From positions 62,001-126,000 of the forward strand of contig PYGH01000005.1 of assembly GCA_003014445.1 (NCBI GenBank): a stretch of 64,000 nt of DNA. The letters run 5' to 3'. The translations under genes were made by a program, and so were the position numbers. The notes below the pieces were generated by a model. The model saw only the letters and a list, made by a program, of their open reading frames with translations, made no database searches and was not told the DNA's origin. Shown piece by piece: positions 51,068-57,717 of the stretch. Source of the stretch: Fusobacterium naviforme. Lineage in GTDB: Bacteria; Bacillota; Clostridia; Lachnospirales; Lachnospiraceae. Within the stretch, counting starts at the first letter, position 1; each line of letters opens with the position of its first letter.

Positions 51068-52714
51068 ATGCCGGAAATCAAACTGGAACATATCACAAAA
51101 CGCTGGAATAAATTCTACGCAACAGACGACGTATCCATGGATATCGCGGACAACGCCTTTATCACGCTGCTCGGCCCCTCCGGCTGCGGAAAGACCACCA
51201 TACTTCGCATGATCGCAGGGCTTGAGACGCCAACAAGCGGACGCATCACCATCGGGGACCGCGTGGTCTTCGACAGTGAGGCGGGCATCAACATCCCCGC
51301 TAACAAGCGGAAGGTCGGCTTTCTCTTCCAGAACTATGCGCTCTGGCCGAACATGACCGTGCAGCAGAATATCTCCTTCGGGCTCTCAAACGTGCGGGAA
51401 ATGCTCCCGAAGACCGACTTTGAAGCCCGCACGACGGCGCAGCTCGGAGCCTGCCTCTCCCGCGCGGACGAAGTGAGGCGCATCACAGAGGACTGCCGCG
51501 ACAAGGACGGAAAGATCGATGAGAAGCGCTGCCTGATCAAGCTGATCGACAGCTTCCAGATCTCCATGATGACTGCGAAGAAGCTCTATGGCTACCATCT
51601 GGAGAGCGGAAGAGAGGTCTCAGAGGAGGCCGCAGCGCTCCTTAAGAAGGCCGAGGAGACCCGGATCTCAGAGGGCCTGAATGAAAACTACGAGTTCATG
51701 AAGGACGGCGCTGTGGTGAAAGAGGAGCGAAAGCTCTCCGCGGAGGAGATTGATCTTGCGGTGCGGCGCGTGTCCCGCATCGTAAAGATCGGCATGTTTA
51801 TGGACCGCTACCCGGCGGAGCTCTCCGGCGGCCAGCAGCAGCGCGTCGCGATCGCGCGAACACTCGCACCGGAACCGACCGTGCTCTTCATGGACGAGCC
51901 TCTCTCAAACCTCGACGCAAAACTTCGCCTGGAGATGCGCTACGAGCTGCAGCGTCTTCACGTTGAGACCGGCTCCACCTTTGTCTACGTCACACACGAC
52001 CAGATGGAGGCGATGACACTCGCGACAAAGATATGTCTCATCAATAACGGTGTGCTGCAGCAGTACGAGGAGCCGCTGACAGTCTACAACAGTCCCGCCA
52101 ACAGCTTCGTCGCGGACTTTGTCGGCAACCCCTCCATCAACTTCATCGAGGCAGAGGCAGAGACAGCGGAGACTCCCGGAGAGACAGCGCAGAGTGCGGA
52201 CGGCAGCATCACCCTCTCTCTGCTCGGCAGCCACAGAGTCCGCTTCCGCCCGGAGCGGGAGCTTAAGCTCGGCGAATGGTTCCAGAAGCGCGACGCAGAA
52301 AAGGCAGAGGCAGCAAAGGCGCTGAAAACAAAGTCCACGGAGAAGGGCTATGTCGAGAAGGGAAATAAGGACGAGGCCTTCCGCTATCACATTGCCCGCG
52401 TGAATGAGGAGGACGCCGCCTTTGAGCCGGAGAAGATGAAGAACACAGATCTACTCATCGGCATTCGCCCCGAATTTTTGGATATCAAGAGCGGCAAGGG
52501 AATATGCGGAGAGATCTACGGCGTGATGCCCACCGGCATGGAGACCACGGTGAAGATCCGTGTGGAGGATTTTCTCCTGACGGGTGTGGTCTTTGGCAGC
52601 GATATCTTCACCATCGGCTCTGAGGTACAGCTCTCCTTCAGCGGAAAGGCCATGCTCTTTGACCGAAGGAGCGGACAGCGCATCGCGAACGGTACGCTGG
52701 AGATACTTGACTGA
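51068..52714 (+). CDS. ABC transporter ATP-binding protein with large helical-domain insertion
   Basis: 548 residues from ATG 51068 (AGGAGG six nt upstream; ATG 51065 also possible). Walker A GPSGCGKTT (about residue 37), Q-loop FLFQNYALWPNMTVQQNISFGL, signature LSGGQQQR (about 252), Walker B VLFMDEP and H-loop YVTHD. The distance from Walker A to the signature is about 215 residues against about 100 normally: some 118 extra residues lie at 110-228 (DFEARTTAQLGACLSRADEVRRITEDC...KLYGYHLESGREVSEEAAALLKKAEET). The TOBE region also has a Lys/Glu-rich insert (FQKRDAEKAEAAKALKTKSTEKG). Catalytic motifs are intact. Confidence 0.9.
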   Translation: MPEIKLEHITKRWNKFYATDDVSMDIADNAFITLLGPSGCGKTTILRMIAGLETPTSGRITIGDRVVFDSEAGINIPANKRKVGFLFQNYALWPNMTVQQNISFGLSNVREMLPKTDFEARTTAQLGACLSRADEVRRITEDCRDKDGKIDEKRCLIKLIDSFQISMMTAKKLYGYHLESGREVSEEAAALLKKAEETRISEGLNENYEFMKDGAVVKEERKLSAEEIDLAVRRVSRIVKIGMFMDRYPAELSGGQQQRVAIARTLAPEPTVLFMDEPLSNLDAKLRLEMRYELQRLHVETGSTFVYVTHDQMEAMTLATKICLINNGVLQQYEEPLTVYNSPANSFVADFVGNPSINFIEAEAETAETPGETAQSADGSITLSLLGSHRVRFRPERELKLGEWFQKRDAEKAEAAKALKTKSTEKGYVEKGNKDEAFRYHIARVNEEDAAFEPEKMKNTDLLIGIRPEFLDIKSGKGICGEIYGVMPTGMETTVKIRVEDFLLTGVVFGSDIFTIGSEVQLSFSGKAMLFDRRSGQRIANGTLEILD

Positions 52715-52763
52715 GCAAAGCGCACCGCTCATACCGCTTCAGCACTTTGTCTTGCAAAAGGGC

Positions 52764-52792
52764 TTGACAAGAGCGCACGACAGTGCTATATT
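52764..52792 (+). promoter_or_regulatory. Sigma-A promoter of the aroF-aroB operon
   Basis: TTGACA, a 17-nt spacer and TATATT. The start point near 52799 gives a leader of about 300 nt before aroF. Confidence 0.85.
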
Positions 52793-52850
52793 TGCGCCAA
52801 TCGAAGGGGGAAAAGCTCCCGCCGGGACAGACGAAGCTCTATACTTATGA

Positions 52851-52957
52851 GGTGTTTTATGAGAACAACGAACGCAGCAATGAACTACTTTTACTTTTGC
52901 TACTACAGCGCTTATGCTATGGTAGGAAAAGTGCTTTCTGCTGCGGAATAAAACACC
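52851..52957 (+). promoter_or_regulatory. 10-bp stem bracketing the aromatic leader peptide
   Basis: GGTGTTTTAT (52851-52860) is perfectly complementary to ATAAAACACC (52948-52957). The left arm includes part of the leader ribosome site and start codon, and the right arm includes its stop codon. The stem could form only when ribosomes are off both ends. Confidence 0.6.
52859..52951 (+). CDS. Aromatic amino-acid leader peptide (attenuator of aroF-aroB)
   Basis: 30 codons, ATG preceded by GAGGTG. The peptide contains NYFYFCYYSAYAM: codons 10-19 include five Tyr and two Phe. It lies between a sigma-A promoter and a strong terminator upstream of DAHP synthase. This is the classical design in which a ribosome stalled for lack of charged tRNA-Tyr or tRNA-Phe prevents terminator formation. 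After the Tyr/Phe run the peptide ends VGKVLSAAE and stops. Too short for ordinary gene finding, but position, codon bias and flanking RNA elements make it convincing. Confidence 0.85.
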   Translation: MRTTNAAMNYFYFCYYSAYAMVGKVLSAAE

Positions 52958-52981
52958 GGAGAATTCACCGGAAGTTTATGG

Positions 52982-53027
52982 ACCCGCCTGCGGCGAAAAC
53001 ACTTCGCCGCAGACGGGTTTATTTTAT
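52982..53027 (+). terminator. Attenuator terminator upstream of aroF
   Basis: ACCCGxCTGCGGCGAA pairs with TTCGCCGCAGxCGGGT around a five-base loop, followed by TTATTTTATT. CTGCGG at 52941-52946, in the last leader codons, copies part of the 5' arm and could compete for the 3' arm. Confidence 0.85.
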
Positions 53028-53102
53028 TCCTGTGGGATATTTCTCCGAAGGAGCGCTATGGCAGAGTCAGCGTGTGAGGGAGGCTTGGAAAGGAGCAGAA
53101 TT

Positions 53103-54143
53103 ATGATCGTAATCGTAAATTCTCAGGCGAAAGAGGACAAATTCAACGAGCTGCTGCACTGGATTGAGGGGCAGAATCTCAGAACTCATATCTCAAGGGG
53201 AGATTTTACAACCATAGTCGGCCTGATCGGCGACACCTCAAAGATCAGTGAGGACGAGCTGAAACGCTTTGATATTGTCCGCGATGTGAAGCGCGTCACT
53301 GAGCCCTTCAAGCAGGCGAACCGAAAGTTTCATCCGAAGGACAGCGTGATCGAGGTGGGTGCAGCGCACTTAAAGGTAGGGCACGGAAGCTTTGCCCTGA
53401 TTGCGGGCCCCTGCTCTGTGGAGAGCGAGGAACAGATCATCTCAATCGCAAGGAGCGTAAAGGCCTCCGGCGCAACCATGCTCCGCGGCGGCGCCTTCAA
53501 GCCGCGCACCTCTCCCTACGACTTTCAGGGGCTGAAGGCGGACGGCATCGAGCTGCTCATAGAGGCGAAGAAGGAAACCGGACTCCCCATCGTCACAGAG
53601 ATCATGAACGCAAACCATCTTCCACTCTTTGAGGAAGTGGATGTGATTCAGGTCGGCGCAAGAAATATGCAGAACTTTGAGCTCCTGAAGGAGCTCGGAA
53701 AGACCAGTAAGCCCATACTCCTAAAGCGCGGCCTCGCAAACACCATCAAGGAGCTTCTGATGAGCGCGGAGTATATCATGAGTGCGGGGAATGAGCAGGT
53801 GATACTCTGTGAGCGCGGCGTCCGCACCTTCGAGACCGCAACCAGAAACACTCTGGATCTCTCTGCCGTGACTGTGCTGCACGAGCTCTCCCATCTCCCG
53901 GTGATTGTCGATCCGAGTCACGCGACCGGCGTGGCGCGCTATGTGAAGCCGATGGCGATGGCTGCCGCAGCCTGCGGAGCAGACGGATTGATCATTGAGG
54001 TGCACAATGACCCGACACACGCGCTCTGCGACGGCGCACAGTCCCTGCGGCCGGAGGAATTCACGGATGTGGCGCGCGCAGTGAACCTCATACGGGCAGC
54101 TGCAGGGGAAGCCAATGCGGGCCTCGAGGCGCCGCTCGGCTGA
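53103..54143 (+). CDS. aroF: 3-Deoxy-7-phosphoheptulonate synthase (DAHP synthase), type I-beta with regulatory domain
   Basis: 346 residues from ATG 53103 (AAAGGAG). Condenses phosphoenolpyruvate and erythrose-4-phosphate, the first step to chorismate. Residues 1-70 are the ferredoxin-like regulatory domain that binds Tyr or Phe in the Thermotoga-type enzymes (MIVIVNSQAKEDKFNELLHWIEGQN). Then the barrel with AGPCSVES, RGGAFKPRTSPYDFQGL, VGARNMQN, LKRGLANTIKE, CERGVRTFE and VDPSHATG. Expression appears controlled by the upstream attenuator, giving two levels of feedback. Confidence 0.97.
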   Translation: MIVIVNSQAKEDKFNELLHWIEGQNLRTHISRGDFTTIVGLIGDTSKISEDELKRFDIVRDVKRVTEPFKQANRKFHPKDSVIEVGAAHLKVGHGSFALIAGPCSVESEEQIISIARSVKASGATMLRGGAFKPRTSPYDFQGLKADGIELLIEAKKETGLPIVTEIMNANHLPLFEEVDVIQVGARNMQNFELLKELGKTSKPILLKRGLANTIKELLMSAEYIMSAGNEQVILCERGVRTFETATRNTLDLSAVTVLHELSHLPVIVDPSHATGVARYVKPMAMAAAACGADGLIIEVHNDPTHALCDGAQSLRPEEFTDVARAVNLIRAAAGEANAGLEAPLG

Positions 54144-54172
54144 GCGATCGGCAAAATATGCGGAGGATGAAT

Positions 54173-55225
54173 ATGCAGACAGTCAGAGTAGAGGCATCAG
54201 GGAACTACGAGGTGAGAATCGGCGCAGGGCTGCTTTGCGATGTCGGGGAGCAGATCGCAGAGCTGATTCCCGGACGATCCGCCGTGATCGTCTCAGATTC
54301 CAATGTGTGGCCGCTGTACGGCCCGGCAGTTCAGGAGAAGCTCCGCGCGGCGGGCTTTCGCAGCGAGCGCTTTGTCTTTCCTGCGGGGGAGGCCTCGAAG
54401 AATCCCTCTGTATTGTTGGAGACCATACGCTTCTTTGCAGAGAAAGAGCTCACGCGGGAGGATGTCGTCGTCGCGCTGGGCGGCGGCGTCGTGGGGGATC
54501 TCGCGGGTCTCGCAGCAGCCCTCTATCTGCGCTCTGTACCCTGTGTTCAGATACCGACCTCGCTCCTCGCGATGGTAGATTCCTCCGTCGGCGGGAAGAC
54601 CGCAGTGGATCTCCCCGAGGGCAAGAACATGCTCGGAAGCTTCACACAGCCGCGTCTCGTGCTCTGCGATACAGATGTGCTCCGCACCCTGCCTCGGGAG
54701 GTCTTTTCGGAGGGCATGGCGGAAGTAATCAAGTACGGCATGATACAGAGCCCTGCGCTGCTCAGGCTCCTGCTTGAGGAAGACGCAGAGGATGTCCTTC
54801 CGCAGATCATCACGCACTGCGTGGAGCTGAAGCGGGATATCGTAGCCAGAGACGAACAGGACTTCGGGGATCGTCAGCTACTAAACTTCGGGCATACGCT
54901 GGGGCACGCTGTGGAGCGCTGCCGCGGCTATGAGATCTATCACGGCGAGGGTGTCGCAATCGGCATGGGCATCATGACGAGGGCGGAACAGCGCCGCGGA
55001 AACTGCCCGCAGGAATGTGTGGAAACGCTGGAGCTCCTGCTTCAGAAATACCGGCTGCCGCGCAGCACAGAGCTCCCGGAGGAGGCGCTGCTCCAGGCTG
55101 CAAAAGCGGATAAAAAGCGGCGCGGCGACAGCATCACCCTCGTCCTGCCGAGAAGCTTTGGAAAATGCATGCTGGAGCGGAGCAGCTATGAGACACTCGC
55201 AGAGCTGCTCCGTCTCGGGAGATAG
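54173..55225 (+). CDS. aroB: 3-Dehydroquinate synthase
   Basis: 350 residues from ATG 54173, which has GGAGG at ideal spacing; two in-frame ATGs upstream surround that site. Second step of the shikimate pathway, NAD- and metal-dependent. VVVALGGGVVGDLAGLAAALYLRSVPCVQIPTSLLAMVDSSVGGKTAVDLPEGKNMLGSF is diagnostic; metal ligands lie in EGMAEVIKYG, NFGHTLGHAVE and GEGVAIGM. 29 nt after aroF, same operon. Confidence 0.97.
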   Translation: MQTVRVEASGNYEVRIGAGLLCDVGEQIAELIPGRSAVIVSDSNVWPLYGPAVQEKLRAAGFRSERFVFPAGEASKNPSVLLETIRFFAEKELTREDVVVALGGGVVGDLAGLAAALYLRSVPCVQIPTSLLAMVDSSVGGKTAVDLPEGKNMLGSFTQPRLVLCDTDVLRTLPREVFSEGMAEVIKYGMIQSPALLRLLLEEDAEDVLPQIITHCVELKRDIVARDEQDFGDRQLLNFGHTLGHAVERCRGYEIYHGEGVAIGMGIMTRAEQRRGNCPQECVETLELLLQKYRLPRSTELPEEALLQAAKADKKRRGDSITLVLPRSFGKCMLERSSYETLAELLRLGR

Positions 55226-55289
55226 CGGCCCCGACAGCACAGATCTCAGATCAGAATGCAGACTGTGCATCAGAGCACAGAAAAACAGA

Positions 55290-55336
55290 GGCATCGCTTC
55301 CGTCACGCGACTCCGGGTGACAGAGGCGATGCTTTT
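55290..55336 (+). terminator. Terminator of the aroF-aroB operon
   Basis: GGCATCGC...GTCAC pairs with GTGAC...GCGATGC and is followed by TTTTCTTT. Confidence 0.8.
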
Positions 55337-55414
55337 CTTTGTCTGATCGAAATATTTTCATCTGCCGGCGGCAGCACAAAATTCAAAATCTATCACTCGA
55401 AAGACTTTCCGCCT

Positions 55415-56188
55415 TCAGAGATACAATTCGCCCCAGCGTCCGCAGACCTCAAAGCCCAGGTGACGGTACAGGTCTGCAACCTTGTCGTCACCGGAAATCA
55501 GGCGTGGAATCTTTCCCTTTTCAAGAATCCGCTTTGTCAGAAACGAGGTGATGCAGCTGCCAAGTCCCCGGCGTCTGTACTCAGGCAGCACCGCCACAGC
55601 GGCAATTACAGCACTGCTGTCATCTTCAGAAGCAATGCTTCCGGTTCCAACGGTCTCTCCGTCCACCTTCAGCTGATACAGCTCCGAAAGACCGCGGGAC
55701 AGCCTATTTCGGAGATCCCTGCTCCAGGGATCAAAGTTCAGATGTGTGCGATAATATTCGTGACTGCGCTGAAGAACCGAAAAAATCGTCTGTGGATCAG
55801 CGGGGAGCAGCTCCGGAAAGCTGTCCTGCACAGATGCTCTCCCGTACACCATATAGCAGGAGCTGTCCATCCTGCCCCCGAGCATGCTTTTCAGAGAAAG
55901 GCAGAGCTCAAAATCCGTATGAATTTCTCTGACAGCAATCTGCCGGCATAACTCCACAATCGGAGCCGCAGAGGCGTTTCCTTCGGAAGCGACGGAAAGC
56001 AGACCATTCTGGAGACAGAGCGCCGCCTCCGGACAACTCTCGGATCCGCAGAGGAAAAAGCGCACATCGCTGTTCTCTATTCCATAGGCGCGAAGAGCCG
56101 TGAGCGCACGCGAACCAAATACATGCTCATAGCTGCAGGCTCTGACAAATGCCGGTATCTGGTAAAAATGTTGCAGCGGAATCAGCAT
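55415..56188 (-). CDS. GNAT-family N-acetyltransferase
   Basis: 257 residues. The acetyl-CoA-binding motif A is VAVLPEYRRRGLGSCITSFLTKRIL (about residues 191-215), and ADLYRHLGFEVCGRW closes the domain. The N-terminal 150 residues are divergent, perhaps a second degenerate GNAT fold. Acceptor unknown. Its ribosome site GAGGAGG is part of a five-bp hairpin GAGGA-GGT-TCCTC. It follows the DauR-type regulator by 59 nt and is probably co-transcribed with it. Confidence 0.75.
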   Translation of the reverse strand: MLIPLQHFYQIPAFVRACSYEHVFGSRALTALRAYGIENSDVRFFLCGSESCPEAALCLQNGLLSVASEGNASAAPIVELCRQIAVREIHTDFELCLSLKSMLGGRMDSSCYMVYGRASVQDSFPELLPADPQTIFSVLQRSHEYYRTHLNFDPWSRDLRNRLSRGLSELYQLKVDGETVGTGSIASEDDSSAVIAAVAVLPEYRRRGLGSCITSFLTKRILEKGKIPRLISGDDKVADLYRHLGFEVCGRWGELYL

Positions 56189-56247
56189 AGAGGAACCTCC
56201 TCACAAAATTAAATGATCTGCTCCCGGGGTTCTCGGCGAAAATGCCC

Positions 56248-56964
56248 TCAAATTTCAGTCGTTCCGGCAGAATTATTTTTGATCTGGGACAGATAGCGGT
56301 AGATACTGGCCTGAGAACAGTGCAACCTCTGCGCGACATCTTTGACCGCCCCTTTCAGCAGGAATATCCCGTCAGCCTCAAGAGAAGCAATAATCCTGAG
56401 CCTCTCGTCCGAAGTCAGGCGTTCAGCCGTGATGCCCATATGCTCAAGCTCCCGCCCGATTGTATCCGCAGTCACAGCCTCCGTGCTGTTATGGAATTTT
56501 TCCGGAACAGAGGTCTTCTCAATCGGATCTTTTACCGCCGAAGCACAGGGAGACAGGATATCCGACACAAACATATCGGGATGGCAGAGCCCCAGAATCT
56601 GCCGGGTGATGGCCCGATAACGGCTGTCATCAAAATTGATGCAGAGCATACCGATCAGCTTTCCATTCTGTTTAATAAACATCGTATTGGAGCGCAATTC
56701 CTTACCATTAACGGAAACACCGTAGTAATGTGTGCGATAGTCGGAAGTCTCATAGCTCTTGTCGCGCAATATGCCGAGTGCCATATTGGTCAAAGGCGCA
56801 CCGACCTTTCTCCCGCTGACATGATTGTTGGCAATTGCAATGATGGAATGCTCCCTGTTTGTCATATCGTGGAGGGCCACCTCATAGTCGGGTCCAAGAG
56901 CCAGTCCCAGAAATTCCGTCAGCTTCATATAGTGCTTTAAAAGAGGGTTTGTCACAACAGGCAT
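56248..56964 (-). CDS. DauR/YheO-type PAS and HTH transcriptional regulator
   Basis: 238 residues from ATG 56964 (GAGGTGAGCGT upstream). N-terminal YheO-like PAS domain (LTEFLGLALGPDYEVALHDMTNREHSIIAIANNHVSGRKVGAPLTNMALG, NTMFIKQNGKLIGMLCINFD) and a C-terminal HTH_22 (ADGIFLLKGAVKDVAQRLHCSQASIYRYLSQIK). Relatives regulate D-amino-acid or RidA-linked catabolic genes. It is divergent from ridA, the lyase and the NSS transporter and is likely to control them. Confidence 0.9.
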   Translation of the reverse strand: MPVVTNPLLKHYMKLTEFLGLALGPDYEVALHDMTNREHSIIAIANNHVSGRKVGAPLTNMALGILRDKSYETSDYRTHYYGVSVNGKELRSNTMFIKQNGKLIGMLCINFDDSRYRAITRQILGLCHPDMFVSDILSPCASAVKDPIEKTSVPEKFHNSTEAVTADTIGRELEHMGITAERLTSDERLRIIASLEADGIFLLKGAVKDVAQRLHCSQASIYRYLSQIKNNSAGTTEI

Positions 56965-57000
56965 ACGCTCACCTCGTCCTGTGTTTAATTGAATATTTTT

Positions 57001-57029
57001 ATTATAGCGAAGCGGCACAGCCTTGTCAA
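57001..57029 (-). promoter_or_regulatory. Consensus sigma-A promoter of the DauR-type regulator
   Basis: TTGACA, 17 nt, TATAAT on the minus strand: both hexamers match consensus. Confidence 0.85.
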
Positions 57030-57078
57030 AACCGCGAAAAAACTTCCTCGCAAAGATAATATTTTTAATTTGTTTAGC

Positions 57079-57100
57079 AATAGTGCCCAAAAATACTATT
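57079..57100. promoter_or_regulatory. Candidate regulator operator between divergent promoters
   Basis: AATAGT and ACTATT form an inverted repeat with a 10-nt spacer, and AATAGTG recurs at 57154-57160 inside the spacer of the ridA promoter. This is the likely site for the DauR-type protein. Confidence 0.45.
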
Positions 57101-57138
57101 CTTTATGAGGTTATTATGTAAGAATTATCATCCCTTCG

Positions 57139-57167
57139 TTGACAATATTTTTTAATAGTGATAAAAT
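57139..57167 (+). promoter_or_regulatory. Sigma-A promoter of the ridA-lyase-transporter operon
   Basis: TTGACA, 17 nt, TAAAAT, 30 nt before ATG 57198. Confidence 0.8.
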
Positions 57168-57197
57168 TTTCTAAGAAAGAAAAGGAGGTGAATCAAA

Positions 57198-57575
57198 ATG
57201 AAAACTGTTATCAGCACGGATCAGGCGCCTGCGGCAATCGGGCCCTATTCACAGGCCGTGTCATCCGGCGGACTGCTCATCACATCGGGACAGCTGCCCA
57301 TTGATCCGTCTACAGGACTGTTCCCGGAGGGAATCGAAGCCCAGACCCGTCAGTCCCTGCGCAATGTGCAGGCGATACTCAGAGCCGCAGGCCTCGATAT
57401 GGCACAGGTCCTGAAAACCACAGTATTCCTGAGTGACATGAACAACTTTAACGCTATGAATCAGGTCTATTCTGATTTTTTTGATCAGAACGGTTTTCCC
57501 GCCCGTTCCGCGGTGGAGGTCGCCCGCCTTCCGAAGGATGCACTGGTGGAAATCGAAGTGATCGCAGCAAGGTAA
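57198..57575 (+). CDS. ridA: RidA-family reactive enamine/imine deaminase
   Basis: 125 residues, AAGGAGGTG upstream. Hydrolyses 2-aminoacrylate and related imines to ketoacids and ammonia. Typical segments: AIGPYSQAV, LLITSGQLPIDP, QSLRNVQAILRAAG, KTTVFLSDMNNFNAMNQVYSDFF and the active-site Arg in FPARSAVEVA (about residue 104), with Glu in LVEIEVIA. Beta-eliminating lyases release 2-aminoacrylate, so its position before the lyase gene makes functional sense. Confidence 0.95.
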   Translation: MKTVISTDQAPAAIGPYSQAVSSGGLLITSGQLPIDPSTGLFPEGIEAQTRQSLRNVQAILRAAGLDMAQVLKTTVFLSDMNNFNAMNQVYSDFFDQNGFPARSAVEVARLPKDALVEIEVIAAR

Positions 57576-57717
57576 GCTTTGAAAATTATATTTCTTATTC
57601 TATGAATGATACTGTCCGCCAGCTGCGGAACGAGGCAAGGGAGCCCCAGTTTCCGGCGACCGGAGTATCCTCTGAAAATCAAGGCACGATGTGCTCAATT
57701 CAATGGAGGTAAGTATT

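Noticed and set aside
52715-53102. T-box riboswitch upstream of aroF
   Set aside because: No specifier-loop architecture or T-box sequence (TGGNACCGCG) is present; the leader peptide with a terminator explains the region better.
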